NCBI RefSeq assembly: GCF_030052815.1
Contig: NC_079501.1
Span: forward strand, 43,147,593 to 43,211,592
DNA: 64,000 nucleotides
Direction: 5' to 3'
From: Hevea brasiliensis
Lineage: Eukaryota > Streptophyta > Magnoliopsida > Malpighiales > Euphorbiaceae
Positions 1 through 11,103 of the stretch are shown one piece after another. Position 1 is the first letter of the stretch; each line of letters begins with the position of its first letter. A program made the translations under genes and the position numbers. Under the pieces are notes generated by a model that was given only the letters and a program-made list of their open reading frames with translations, did no database searches and had not been told where the DNA came from.

Positions 1-329
1 CAGATATAACAAAGAAATGTTACGAATATGAGAAAGACTATTGACTAGAATAGTCAGAGGTCCAATGACTAGATAAATCATTCTAACATGACCTCAAGGG
101 TCATTCAAGAAGGAATATGAATCGAAATATTAGACAGCACAATAGTAAGAGAAGATTGGTGTTATACAAACAAATTAAATGTTGTATTAGATTGTTAAAA
201 ATCTTATACAAATGCGAGGGAAAGAAGATTATACGATCATATATAAAGGAGAAAATAAACGTATGACTATTGTAAGATGCCTATTGGGTAAAATTTCGTG
301 GACGAAATTTATTTCAACGGGGGGAGAAT
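1..329 (+). mobile_element. 3' internal tail of gypsy element A with polypurine tract
   Basis: This is the last part of the internal region of a Ty3/gypsy element that starts left of the window. No long reading frame remains. The motif ATTTCGTGGACGAAAT at about 293-310 is the usual end-of-pol sequence of plant gypsy elements, also seen near 4690 and 45460. The purine-rich run at about 318-328 (CGGGGGGAGAA) lies directly before the LTR and fits the polypurine tract that primes plus-strand DNA synthesis. Seen in sequence: motif, tract and LTR junction. Inferred: that the noncoding stretch 1-290 belongs to the same element. Confidence 0.75.
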
Positions 330-2709
330 TGTAACACCCCTAAGTTCGGTAGTGCGTTCTACTGTTCCGGTGACCAGTGTCTGTCCGGGCAGGTAGAATG
401 CCTAGAACTATATTTAAATATTAGTGAGGAGACATAGAATAATGAAATACAAGAAAAGGAAAGACAAGAAAAATAAAGGAAAAATAATAGCAATGAAGTG
501 TAACCAAGTTTAACGAGCCGATAACCCTAGCGATGGGTGACCGCACCAGGAAGTCACGTCGTGGACCGTTGACTAGCCCTGGACAGCGGGGAACCCTGAA
601 AAATATTTTTAGGACTTAGATAGACACCTATTGAAGTATAAATACCATTAGAAATACCAAAGAAAAATTAATTAATTAGTACAAAGAAAAGTGAGAAATC
701 GAAAAACGGACAAAATGCGGTGTTATCGAAAAATCGGAAATGCAACCCGAACAGGGGCATTATGGTCATTTGACACCCCGAGTTGTCTTTTGACCTAAAT
801 TTTAATTAAAAATAAATAATATTGCACTTGGAAATTGTCATGAAAAATTAAATTTGTGGTACCTAATGTAAATATAAAAAATGGGGAGTTAAATGTGGGA
901 AAATAAAACTTATGAATAAACTAATATTTAATTTAAGCTTAGTTCTCCACTCACCCATCAAAGTGGACCACTAACTCGTCATCTTGGGTAGAATACACAT
1001 CTTCATCTTCAACCTTAGAACCAGCCAAAATTGCTCCCAACAAACCTCCATGTCGCATGACTTGAAAGCTCCATGCAAGTGTGATTCAAGCTCCTTTCTT
1101 GGCACTTTCCTTCATTAAAAGTTGTCCATACACCTTGGGCAGTAGATAGGCAACAAGAAGACCAAATTTTGGAGAGGTTTTGAAGAGTTTCCAAAGTGGT
1201 AAGTTTGTGTTTTTTATTATTGCTTCATTAAAGTTAGTAAGGGTGTTATGGGTACTTGAATTGTGGAGAGATTTTTGAGGTTTGATGTTTAAAGGGAGAT
1301 GTGTATTTTTGGCAGCCATGGAAACTCCTTAAGGGCAGTTTATTCTTGCTTGTAAATGGTAGATTAAAGGGTTGATTAAGTGTTTATGTGTGTAGGAATT
1401 AATTTGGGTGATGTATACTAAGTATATGTGAATGTGTACTTGAATTTGAAAGCTTGGAAATTAATGGAGAGTGATGTATGAATAGGTAGCTTGAATGGTG
1501 AACCATAAAAATGTTATTTCATGGTTTGGTTTATGGAATATTAATGTTGAATTGTGGTACTTGTTATGCCAGCTTGTGTATATGTATGATGGTGTGAGGT
1601 TGGACATCTAAATGAGCTAGGTTAGGAGATTGAATTATTTGTAATTTGAACTTGAAAAAAATTTTGTACTATAAGGTGCATATTGAGTGTGGTTATAAGC
1701 TGCCAAAGTGACCAAAAATATGTTGTGAAATGTGTTTAGGTTATGGTACAAAATAGAAATGGCATGAATGCGTAATTTGGTAGGTGTTAAATGTATCCTT
1801 GATGAGTGATGGACAATGTGCAATAGGGCAGTGTGCATTTTGGCCTAGAACTTTAAGTGTGTGGCTCCAATTGGTATGAAACCAATTGGAGGTGAAACTA
1901 GGCACAAAATGTGCCAACTTTCATGAAGGAAGCTTGCCAAAATTCTGCTTGTAAGGTAACTTGAAAAATGACCAAATTCGGATTAGTGCATTTAAGGCCT
2001 GAAAATTGATCATTTGCGTAGCAGTTAGTTTTTTGGCCATAACTCACTCAAAACTGGTCCAATTGACCTGAAATTTTTACCATGAATAGTTAAGACATAT
2101 ATCTACAAGTCTTATGAAGACACCAAAGCCCAGAAATAACCATAAGAAAGTCAAATAGCTTGGACAAGTTCGGGTCCAAAAACTGGCCGAACCTAAAATG
2201 ACCTAAAATGACCTAAAGTAACCAATTTTGATGCACTTTGACCAGCAATAGTAAAATGACCATAACTTGGTCTAGTAAACTCAGAATGACCTGAAATTTT
2301 GCCCCGCGTGCAATAAGACATAGATCTACAAGTTTGTAGTTTTGACTGAAACCCGAAAACCAAGGGAACTAGGTCATCCGGCTAGGTCAAACTAGTATCC
2401 CGAAATCCAGCAAATTGCAAGAAAACGCAATGTACATAGAAATGAATTGGGTAACATGTACCAATCCTAAAAGGCTACAAATGTGACATATCGGTAACAT
2501 TAAAACCTAATTCACCTAGAATGCATCGAGGGTCGACATCTTAGGCTGACTAAGGAAATAATAGAACTCAATGAATTAATTATTAAGCATTATCATTAGA
2601 GACAGTTTAAATGAGTACTGAAACACTTCAAATTATGTTTCTCAGTTAGCAAGGACTCAGGGAAAGGGAAGGAAACACTGAGTCAGAGCTAAGAGACAGT
2701 TATCAGAGG

Positions 2710-2895
2710 TTTGTGCACAATAATTATTTCTTTTGAATTTTTCAATTGAAATAAATTATGATTATTTATGATTATTTGTATGTTATTGTTTTAAATTGTG
2801 TTTGTGCACAATAGTGATTTCTTTTAAAATTTTCAATTGAAATAAATTATGATTATTTGTATGTTATTGTTTTAAATTGTGTTTGTGCATAATAA
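2710..2895. repeat. Tandem repeat in LTR A, unit about 81-91 bp
   Basis: The segment starting TTTGTGCACAATA is repeated at 2710 and 2801, with a third partial start at 2882 (TTTGTGCATAATA). The units share an AT-rich core containing TTTTCAATTGAAATAAATTATG. It is a local duplication within the LTR with no coding content. Confidence 0.75.
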
Positions 2896-3170
2896 TTTTG
2901 ACTTCTCATTTTCTACTTAAAAATTTAATTGAACATTATAGTTTTAAATTGTGTCCGTGCATAATACTTTTATATTCACTGCTTTTATTAGCAAATTCAT
3001 TTGTAGAAATGAGTTATGAATAATTTTTTATTGTTTTGATTTTGAGAATCTTAAATGGAAATTTTGAGATAAAATATGATTTGGGAATTGTATGAAATAT
3101 TATGATTTGGAATTGTTTTGATTCACAATTGGCATGACACTGTTACTATGTTCCTCCTCCATTTATGGGG

Positions 3171-3265
3171 TGAGTGTGATTATTTTCCTCCCTCTTTGAC
3201 TTATCAGTCTGGAGTGAGTGTGATTATATTCCTCCCTCTTTGACTTGCCAGTCTGAGGTGAGTGT
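3171..3265. repeat. 44-bp tandem repeat in LTR A
   Basis: TGAGTGTG followed by a CTCCCTC-rich stretch recurs at 3171, 3215 and 3259. The first two units are complete and the third is partial. CT-rich blocks with a similar CTCC pattern occur at the matching place in LTR B near 17545-17640. Confidence 0.65.
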
Positions 3266-3504
3266 GGATGAGAACTCATTATATAGCTAGCTTCCTCCCT
3301 CATTGATTTCGATTAGTGGGGTTGTAGATTGCTTTGTCGTGGTGTACAACACGGTATTGATCGGAAATTTTGTATCGTGGCTTAAGTTGTGTATGAATTG
3401 GCAACACTGTGTTTATTAAATTATTTGACCCAAAATTTTTCTATAATGAGCTTTGATAATTTGTGAAATGTAATTGTGCAGCATTTTAATTGTGTTATTG
3501 ACTT

Positions 3505-3632
3505 GCAAAACTGTATTATTCAGTTATTTGATCAAATTGTGTTAATGATTGGCAAAACTGTATTATTCAGTTATTTGATCAAATGGTATTATTGTTTGGC
3601 AAAACTGTATTATTCAATTATTTGATCAAATT
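3505..3632. repeat. 47-bp tandem repeat, three units, in LTR A
   Basis: Units begin GCAAAACTGTATTATTCA at 3505, 3552 and 3599, each followed by TTATTTGATCAAA. The period is exactly 47 bp, and the units differ at only a few bases, which points to recent slippage or unequal exchange within the LTR. Confidence 0.8.
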
Positions 3633-3724
3633 TGTGTTATATGAACTTTGTAAATTGTAAAATGGAATTGTGAATTGTCAATAAAAGACTTATGTATCGC
3701 ATTTCAAATTGTTATTGTGCACCA

Positions 3725-3743
3725 CTGAGTAAATTTTACTCAG
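3725..3743 (+). other. Stem-loop in LTR A (9-bp stem, 1-nt loop)
   Basis: CTGAGTAAA, one T, then TTTACTCAG forms a perfect 9-bp stem, followed at once by CGATAGCTTTT. It lies about 635 bp before the LTR 3' end. Counterparts with different but still paired stems occur in the other gypsy LTRs of the window. Confidence 0.7.
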
Positions 3744-4377
3744 CGATAGCTTTTCATTACTGTCGCAGGTAGACAGACTGACAGGGCAGCAGACTAGGCT
3801 GCTAGTGCTTCAATGAGAGATCATCGGGTATATTGAGTATACCATATGTTGCATTTTGTATTATAATGTATGATCACTGTATATATATAGTGTTCTTGGT
3901 TTTGAGCAGTTGTAAATTAAAATTGTACATTGAAGTTGTAAAATAAATTATAAATTATTTTGGGCTTGTAAAATTTGTACTATATTTCTTTTATCTCAGC
4001 CTTTGAAAATATTTAAAATTATTGTGGTTTTGAGTTGAGAAACATATTGTGTTGATTAAATGTTGGAGTTTGAGATTGAGAAATATATTTGAAGTGCTTT
4101 TTTATAGGTTTTTGAAGAACTACTTTATTCAAAATACAGATGGCACTCCGCCAAAATGTTTACAGAAATTACTAATAATTCAAATGTGTTAGTTGTTTCA
4201 CTTCAGTTCAAAAAAGTTTTTAACACCTGTAAATAGTGCTCACCACTGTAAAAAGAAGTAAGAAAAATTTTAAAATCCTTTGTAGTGTATTTAATGGGTT
4301 ATCAGTAGACGAAGTTGGTAATTCATTAGGTATACTACGGGATCATATCATGCCTTACAGAGGGGTAGGGTGTGACA

Positions 4378-4735
4378 GAACTTGTGTTATTGAATCTGAG
4401 GGGAGATGGGACAGATACCTTCCACTAACAGAATTAGTATACAATAATAAGTGTCATGTTAGCATACAAATGGTATCCTATGAAACACTGTAAGGGAAAA
4501 AGTGCAGAACACCAGTACGTTGAACTGAGTGGGTAAAAGAGACTAAAGGACGGGTAAAGAATCCTAGTATGGGAGATCAAGAAACTAATGAATAAAAGAA
4601 GTTCATGAGTTGAAATACTAGAGGCAGAGGAAAACGATGATGGGAAAGTGAATAAAAGTTATGAGATAATGATAAGCTCAGTTGTTTAAATTCGATGAAT
4701 TTCGAGGACGAAATTCCTTTTTAGAGGGGAAGAGT
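4378..4735 (+). pseudogene. Integrase C-terminal remnant and 3' tail of gypsy element B
   Basis: Translated from 4378, the sequence reads RWDRYLPLTELVYNN and CHVSIQMVSYETL, the conserved stretch after the DDE core of Ty3/gypsy integrase (usually W...LPL.EFAYN...H.S...P.E.LYG). A stop (TAA) follows at 4491-4493, and the rest is broken by several stops. The end-of-pol motif ATTTCGAGGACGAAAT lies near 4699 and a purine run (AGAGGGGAAGAG) lies just before the LTR at 4736. The region begins at the LTR end of A, so most of B's pol lies left of A, outside the window. Confidence 0.8.
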
Positions 4736-6368
4736 TGTAACACCCTCATTTTCGTAGTCTGTACGTCCTACTGTTCCGATGGCTAATGTCTGCCCCAGAA
4801 AGTCGGAATGTCTGAACTACACTCCAGTGATAGTAAACAAGCATAAAATAATGAAATATGTGATGAGAAAAATTAAGGAAAAATAAAAGAGATAAAATGT
4901 GACTAAGTTAAATGAGCCAAACCCGTAGCGATGGGTGACCGCACCGGGAAGTTACGGTGAGGACCGTTGACTAGCCTTGGATAGTGGGAAACTCGGGAAA
5001 ATATTTTCGGGACCTAATTAAGGATCTACTGAGGTGTAATTGACATTGGAAATATCAAAGAAAAATTAGTAAGTCAGTATAAATAAAAACGAAAATCGAA
5101 GAAAATCGGTGGTACAAGGAGTAAATCGGTGGTACTGGAAAGGTTTGGATTTGACCCGAAGAGGGGCATTTTGGTCATTTAACACCTAGAGTTAACTTTT
5201 GACCTAAATGTCCATGAAAAATATGTGGTATTGTATTTTGAAAATTTAATGAAAAATGAAATTCGAGATAATATGTAATTAAAAGAATTATGAGGGCGTT
5301 ATGGCAATTATGATAACTTTGAATTATTATAATGTTAATCATAATTAGTGGGACTTGGTGGAGGATTAGTTGACCACATAAAAACCCATAAGTGGACAGT
5401 AATGACCACTTCAACATTCATTTCTTCATTTTGCACAGCCATGGCCGAAACATATCCTCTCAAAATCTCCATGGAAGGTTTCAATCAAAGCTCTCAATCC
5501 TCACCATTTTTCCACATAAAACCACAAGGTGCCTTCACAAGAACTTTTCCTTACCTCATGGGCAGCATGTAGGAAGCAAAAAGAAAAAGTTTTGGTGAGG
5601 TTTAGGAAGCACCAAATAAAGGTTAGTGCTTAATCTTTCCATTTTCCTTCACTAATCCTTGTGTTGAGTTTTGGGTAAGTCGAATTGCTAAGAAAAATTT
5701 AGGAAATGATTGAGTATTGGTGAACCTTAGTTTTGGCAGCCATGGAACTTCATACTGTATGGCTTGCTTGTGCATTTCGATGGTAGTTTGAGATGTTGAA
5801 TTAAATGTTTAATTGTATTGAAGTTGAATTCCATGTGTGAAGTTGAATGGTAAGCTTGAAAAGTGAAAATGGAAGTTGATGTGTATGTATAATTTTTGGG
5901 CAGCCTCAAAATGGAAATTTGTAATGTTCAAATTCATGAAATGTTGTTGAAATATTATACAAAAATTTGGCAGCATATATGTGTGTGGAATAGTAGTGAT
6001 AGGTATGTAATTTGATGATGGAAGTTTGTGTGATGATTAGAAGTATTTATGTGTATACATTGTTGGGATTGAACTTTGTGAATGGTGACTGCATTTGGTG
6101 TATTTGAAGTGGTTATATTCTGTCCAAGTTGACCTATAATGTAGAGAATGGAATGGTTTTGGTTAGTGCCAAATGCAGAATATGGTGGGGAAATGAAGAT
6201 GTAATTAGTAAACTTGTGTTTGGTTTGGTGTTTGAAAAGGGTGTAGCAGGGCAGTGTATGTTTTAGCTTAGAACCATAAGTGTGTGACTTCAATTAGTAT
6301 GAGACCAATTGGAGGTAAAAATAGGCACAAAATTTGCCAACTTTCATGAAGAAAGCTTACCTAAATTC

Positions 6369-8464
6369 TGTTAGTAGTATGCCCTAGAGCATATCATTTA
6401 GTATGTATCTTGTACATATTTTTAATAATAAAAGGCATTTCCACTTTTCCGTTTACATAATATATTTATGTGTAATAGAAAAGGTCCATTGATATTTTGT
6501 TAGAAATATTATTCTTAAGTTGTTAAGAATATGAGTGACAATATTTCTAGCACAAAGTATCATAAATAGGTTCACAATCGAGGATACTTCATAATAAGGA
6601 CATGACTTATCCAGAAAGATTGTATTCATGTTTGTTCCCAAGTTATTTATATGAGATATAAATAAGATGGAATGGTGAGTCTCATGCCATATAACAAACA
6701 TGATAGGCACTTATAAATGATAAGTAGGCGAACGGTGACACTTATGACAAGCACATGGAGTTTACTCTTGTCAATGTTTTGTCATAAATCATATCGAGTG
6801 CATATAATCTTTAGACACGAGATAGCAGCTTATCTTGTATATAGGTAGTTTGAGTTTGATCTGCTTTCATACTTGTACTATGTATGGGTATATGGGCATG
6901 TGTTGGCTCACGCTAGTTATATATGGAGGTAGGTGTTGATCAAGAAGGAATCTGTTCCTCTAAGTAAATAGAGATAAAATCCTATGTTCATTTAATTGTT
7001 CTTGATGTTTCAAGTTCTGGCAGACAGATAGATTTATTCGAAAAGAGTTTCGATGAGAAAAATCTTTTAATCAAGAACTGGAATTAAAAGAGAACATAAT
7101 ATTCATAGCAAATGGAGTTTGACATAAACCATGACTCGGCTTGAGTTGGGATTTTGTAACAGAGAGATTCTAGTGCATGGTAACATATGATTATAGGTTC
7201 ATTTAAGGTAATTCTTATTACTAATTGGGTGGCCATGGCATGCTATGCTAGGTGTTAACCATGGTCTATGAGGTTCATAAAATGATTTAGAGAAATCATT
7301 TATGGTAAGAAAGAGTTCGATGATATTAAGAGTTGATATCATGTCTCATTGCCAATTAGTGATGAGCCTAGTAAGTCACACACATACACAAGTTATCACC
7401 TATTTAAATATGATTTAATTAATTAATTAAAGAGTTTAATTGATTAATTAAATAGGTTTGGTTTGCAATTAGATTGCAAAGTCCCTAGCATGACTTGAAA
7501 CCAAATCTAGATTATTGGATGTGTAGTATAAATTAAATTTATATTTAAAGTGTTTAAATATGAATTTAATTGATGAGAAATTAATTAATAGAGATTAATT
7601 AATTAATTTATATTTGATATAAATTAATTAGAAGAAGAAAATAATTATTTTGGGTTGAGAACTCAAAATTAAGACACAGGGGCATTTTGGTCATTTTGCA
7701 GTGTGACACGTGGCACCATGAGATGGTGACACATGGCATAACACATAAGCTTGCCAAATGTTTTTAATCATGTAAGATTATTAAAATCAAGATTAAATAT
7801 AGGTTTGACACTTGGCACAATGTGATTGGGTCACTTAAACCTAGAGCTAATCAAAAGGTGACATGTGGCTAGGGTTTAATGTGTTAACCTAGCTATTTAA
7901 GTGTGGTTATGAAAAGAAAACATAACCAGCAGCCTCTCCTCTCATATGTCACGCCACTTTGAGCCTCTCCAGCCATTCTTCTTCATCTCTCATCAATTCA
8001 AAGAGATTAGCCATCAATCTCTTGAATTAAGAACACTAGAAATTGTTTCTAGTGTCCTGTTTACATCTCTAATCTCTTAAAAGGCAGAACTTGAATTTCT
8101 AATTAATAGAAAAGGCTTTAGAAGCTGTTCAAGGGCTGCCATAGGTGTTCTTGGTGTGGACAAGCTAGAGGGACAACATCCGGTGTCCTGAAGACGAATC
8201 TCAAAGGCGCAGACACGCTGCAGCACATCAAGAGGTTAGTGTAATCATTCTTGATTTAATCTAGGGTTCTAAAATTAATCTGATTAATTTTAAAATCTTA
8301 AATGGCAAATACAGATCCAAAAACATATTAAAAGAGTTTTAATATGTTGTTTATCATTGAAATCAAATAGATAAAAATAAATCTTGCATGGTGCATGTGA
8401 CCCTAGGTGAAAATTTTTGAATTCAATGGTATAATCTTGTGTTTTTCACGCTTCCGTTCCTTCA
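6369..8464 (+). mobile_element. 5' LTR of copia 1 (2096 bp)
   Basis: It starts TGTTAGTAGTATGCCC and ends CGTTCCTTCA. The likely core promoter is a TATA-like TATTTAA at 7894-7900; in copia 2 and 3 the same site reads TATATAAG. A conserved CATATGTCACGCC/CTCTCC-rich leader follows. An antisense frame at 6453-6710 (85 codons, MPIMFVIWHETHH...) recurs in most LTR copies. Differences from the 3' LTR cluster around 6790-7330 and often hit CAG/CTG positions. Confidence 0.92.
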
Positions 8465-8466
8465 AT

Positions 8467-8479
8467 TGGTATCAGAGCC
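8467..8479 (+). other. Primer binding site of copia 1
   Basis: TGGTATCAGAGCC lies two bases after the 5' LTR. It matches the primer site complementary to the 3' end of initiator methionyl-tRNA that is common in plant copia elements. The same site is present in copia 2 (25685-25697) and mutated to TGGTATCAGAACC in copia 3. Confidence 0.9.
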
Positions 8480-10246
8480 ACTATATTTGCCATTTAGATT
8501 GTTGATTATATAATTTAATTGTGTGTTTGATCATGAGATCAAGTGATCCATTGCTGGTTGGATAAAGAGGTGTGGCGGCACACATGGTGAAGCCACCATT
8601 GGTGGCGGCAACAATGGTTCCATGGGTGGTTCAAGGTTTGGCTTTTAATTCTGCAATTGTTGTATGATCTAAGGCCTATTCTTTGACTAATTAAAGTGTT
8701 TAATTAGTTGTTTTAATCACACAATTAAATTATGATTCAAATCAGAATTTTAAAAATTGTTTGAATGTGATTCAAATATGAATTTTAGAAGTTGTTTGAA
8801 TGTGATTCAAATCTGAATTTTTAAAGTTGTTTGAATCATATTTAAATCTGATTTTTTAAAATTGATTCAATAAAATTCAGATATGATTTTTTAAAAAATA
8901 TTTGAATGTGATTCAAATCTGATTTTTTAAAAAATGTTTGAATGAGATTCAAATCTGAATTTTTAAAGTTGTTTGAATGTGATTCAAATCTGAATTTTTA
9001 AATTTGTTTGAATGAGATTCAAATCTGAATTTTTAAATTTATTTGAATCATATTCAAATCTGGATTTTTAAGTTGAATATGAGATATTCAATTTAATTTA
9101 AGTATGTATGTTTTATTTAATTGTTAAATAGTGATATGCATGATGGATGATCATGGACTATAAAAGACCAATGTGATTGGATTTATTTCTTTTATGTTTC
9201 TTTGGGATTGTAAATTAATTAATTTATTTTAATTTATTTTGGGCATGTATTATTAAGTTTGTAATAATTTTTGGGTTGTAATTTCATTTATTTAAGTTCT
9301 GGTAAATTCGCCTTGGTATGCCAAGGATTACTTTGTAATATTGGATTGCAAGAAGTTCAAGGAGGTCAAGAGCATTGGTGGGACCAGTGGGAGGAATTCA
9401 AGATCAAGTGTTGATTATGTACTCCTTCAGCAACTCTTGTAAAATGAATGAATGAAATGCACCTAGGAATGCCCCGATTCAATTCTTGGTGGCTCGATTG
9501 AATCCCTTAGAAAGTCCATGATCATACCATATTTACTGCTTATCCATGAATGCATGAGATGTATGGGAATGTATGCAATTATATGATATATGCATGCTAA
9601 ATGGATAATGTGCAAAGTGAGACCTTAATAGTAATTAGGTTGGCTATAAAATCTTCCAAACAAATGATTAAGTTGGAAATGCTATAATTAAAGTAATTAT
9701 AACATAAGCCCTCCATTGGGGCAATTATTTTAAGAAATTTTAAATAGTTGCATAAGATGCAATTAATTTAAGAGATTTTCTTAAGAATAATTGTTAAGCA
9801 TGAGATGTTGTAAATATGTAAATGGTTTAGTGGCCAATATTGGATGTACCTGAGGACATTAAAATTATTTGCATAATTATCGCTCAATGGGATCAACTTA
9901 ACTAATGCAAGATAAGTCAATAATGGATGTACCAGATTTTGAGCATTAGGGGCTAGGTAAAAGATTGAACCTCACATGAGATGTGATGGGCAAAGAGTTG
10001 CTCACTTATAGTTTATTGTAATTCCAATAATGGATGTACCTGAGGATGATCAATAGAATTATAAGAATTCAATCACCCACTAGAAATCCATCCAACTAGG
10101 ATTTCCGTTTTCTACTTTGGAAGTGTAGGATTCGCTAAGTTAGTGGGAGGACCAATTTGATTAAAAGACCATAATCATTTTGGTTAATTACATGATACAT
10201 TTATTAATTAATCTGGTTATTTTCTGCAGTTAATTTTCTGATAAAA
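8480..10246 (+). other. Noncoding leader of copia 1
   Basis: This stretch of about 1.77 kb between primer site and gag has no long reading frame. It contains the 35-bp tandem array (8732-9070) and four scattered copies of a short phrase, AATGGATGTACC or a close variant, near 9838, 9922 and 10028, in a region of short AT-rich blocks. The same leader is present in copia 2 (25698-27305) and copia 3 (53591-55362). A packaging or translation-control role is possible but nothing in the sequence shows one. Confidence 0.75.
8732..9070. repeat. 35-bp tandem array in copia 1 leader, about ten units
   Basis: Units of about 35 bp carry TTTGAATGTGATTCAAAT followed by CTGAATTTTTAAA. Unit starts lie near 8760, 8795, 8830, 8865, 8900, 8937, 8972, 9007 and 9041. 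Each unit contains the near-palindrome ATTTGAAT...ATTCAAAT. Copia 2 has about six units and copia 3 about ten. Confidence 0.85.
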
Positions 10247-11035
10247 ATGAGCACAAAACAACCACCACCATCCAATATCCTTGCAAGCATACTTGATCAC
10301 AACAGGTTGACAGGACCTAATCTGTCTGATTGGCTAAGAAATTTGAAACTTGTCCTGAACCTTGAACATATAGGATATGTTCTAGATTCAAATGTTCCTG
10401 GTCCCTTACCTCCAGAGGCCACTCAAGAGGAACATGAAACTTTGGACAAGTGGAAGGAGCATGATATGAGAGCTAAGTGTTACATGCTTGCTTCCATGAG
10501 TAATGAGTTACAGAAGCAACATGAGAACATGCAGAGTGCGAGTGAGATCCTCCTTCACATACAAGAGTTGTATGGTGAGCACAGCAGGAATGCTAGGTAT
10601 GAGATATCTAGACAGCTATTCCGTATGAGGATGTCTGAGGGACAGAATGTTGGGGATCATGTCCACAAGATGATTCGGCTGATTGAGCAGTTGGAACATC
10701 TTGACTTCAACATGGATTTCCAACTATAAACGGATTTGATCCTTCAGTCCCTTCCTGAGTCTTTTGGGAATTTTGTGACAAATTTCCATATGACTAAACA
10801 GGAATGCACCTTAGCTAGTTTACTCAACATACTGGTTATTGCCCAAAAGAATATGCTAGGCAATAAAGGGAAAGAGGTGGCTTTGGTTGCATCTTCTTCT
10901 GCTGGAAAGTCCAACAAGAAGAAGGTCAATAAGAAAAAGAAATCTCAGATTCCTGGTCCTTCTAAGAAAATAGCTAAACAGAAAACAAAGACCAAAGCTG
11001 ACAAAGGCAAAGGAAAGTGTTTCCATTGCCAGTAA
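10247..11035 (+). pseudogene. gag: Copia 1 gag (capsid/nucleocapsid), one nonsense codon
   Basis: Gag forms the virus-like particle. The frame starts at ATG 10247 (MSTKQPPPSN) after a short A-rich stretch, at the same place as in copia 3. It shows the copia gag pattern: LTGPNLSDWLRNLKLVL near residue 25, then YMLASMSNELQKQH and the LFRMRMSEGQNVGDHVHKMI segment. A TAA at 10727-10729 replaces the CAG found in copia 2 and 3 at this position. Reading on, the frame continues TDLILQSLPESFG to a lysine-rich tail and the first half of a zinc knuckle, KCFHCQ, and stops at 11033. The second half of the CCHC knuckle is lost in the 23-bp array that follows. It is not functional as it stands. Confidence 0.88.
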
Positions 11036-11103
11036 GAAAGTGTTTCCATTGCCAACAGGAAATTGTTTCCATTGCCAGTAAGAAAGTGTTTCCACTGCCC
11101 AGA
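11009..11103. repeat. 23-bp tandem array at the gag zinc-knuckle junction, four units
   Basis: TGTTTCCATTGCC (or CACTGCC) recurs at 11018, 11041, 11064 and 11088, in units like AAGAAAGTGTTTCCATTGCCAG. The unit encodes part of KCFHC. Since 23 is not a multiple of three, each unit shifts the frame. Copia 2 has three units at the same place. The array sits at the point where the remaining gag and all of protease are missing. Confidence 0.85.

Larger units (their letters stand above)
330..4377 (+). mobile_element. 3' LTR of gypsy element A (about 4.05 kb)
   Basis: The LTR begins TGTAACACCCC after the polypurine tract and ends GGGTAGGGTGTGACA. Both ends match LTR H (59582-63310, minus strand) and the split LTR B (4736-18666). 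At 4048 bp it is far longer than most plant gypsy LTRs. It contains degenerate modules around 1839, 2034 and 2260 that start near CCATAACT, short tandem arrays near 2710-2890, 3171-3260 and 3505-3632, and a stem-loop at 3725-3743. Short antisense reading frames (for example 1086-1319 and 1635-1838) show no known domain and are not called as genes. The flank at 4378 is another element's pol, so A inserted into B. Confidence 0.88.

Noticed and set aside
1086..1838. Antisense reading frames in LTR A as host genes
   Set aside because: They lie wholly inside an LTR, show no known domain, and are not open in the related LTRs B and H.
8467..8479. tRNA gene suggested by TGGTATCAGAGC at 8467, 25685, 44107, 53579 and 56552
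   Set aside because: Each copy lies directly after a 5' LTR and is only a short match to the tRNA-Met 3' end; no cloverleaf surrounds it. They are primer binding sites.
8732..9070. CRISPR-like array (35-bp repeats)
   Set aside because: Units are back to back without unique spacers, in a plant copia leader. It is a tandem repeat.
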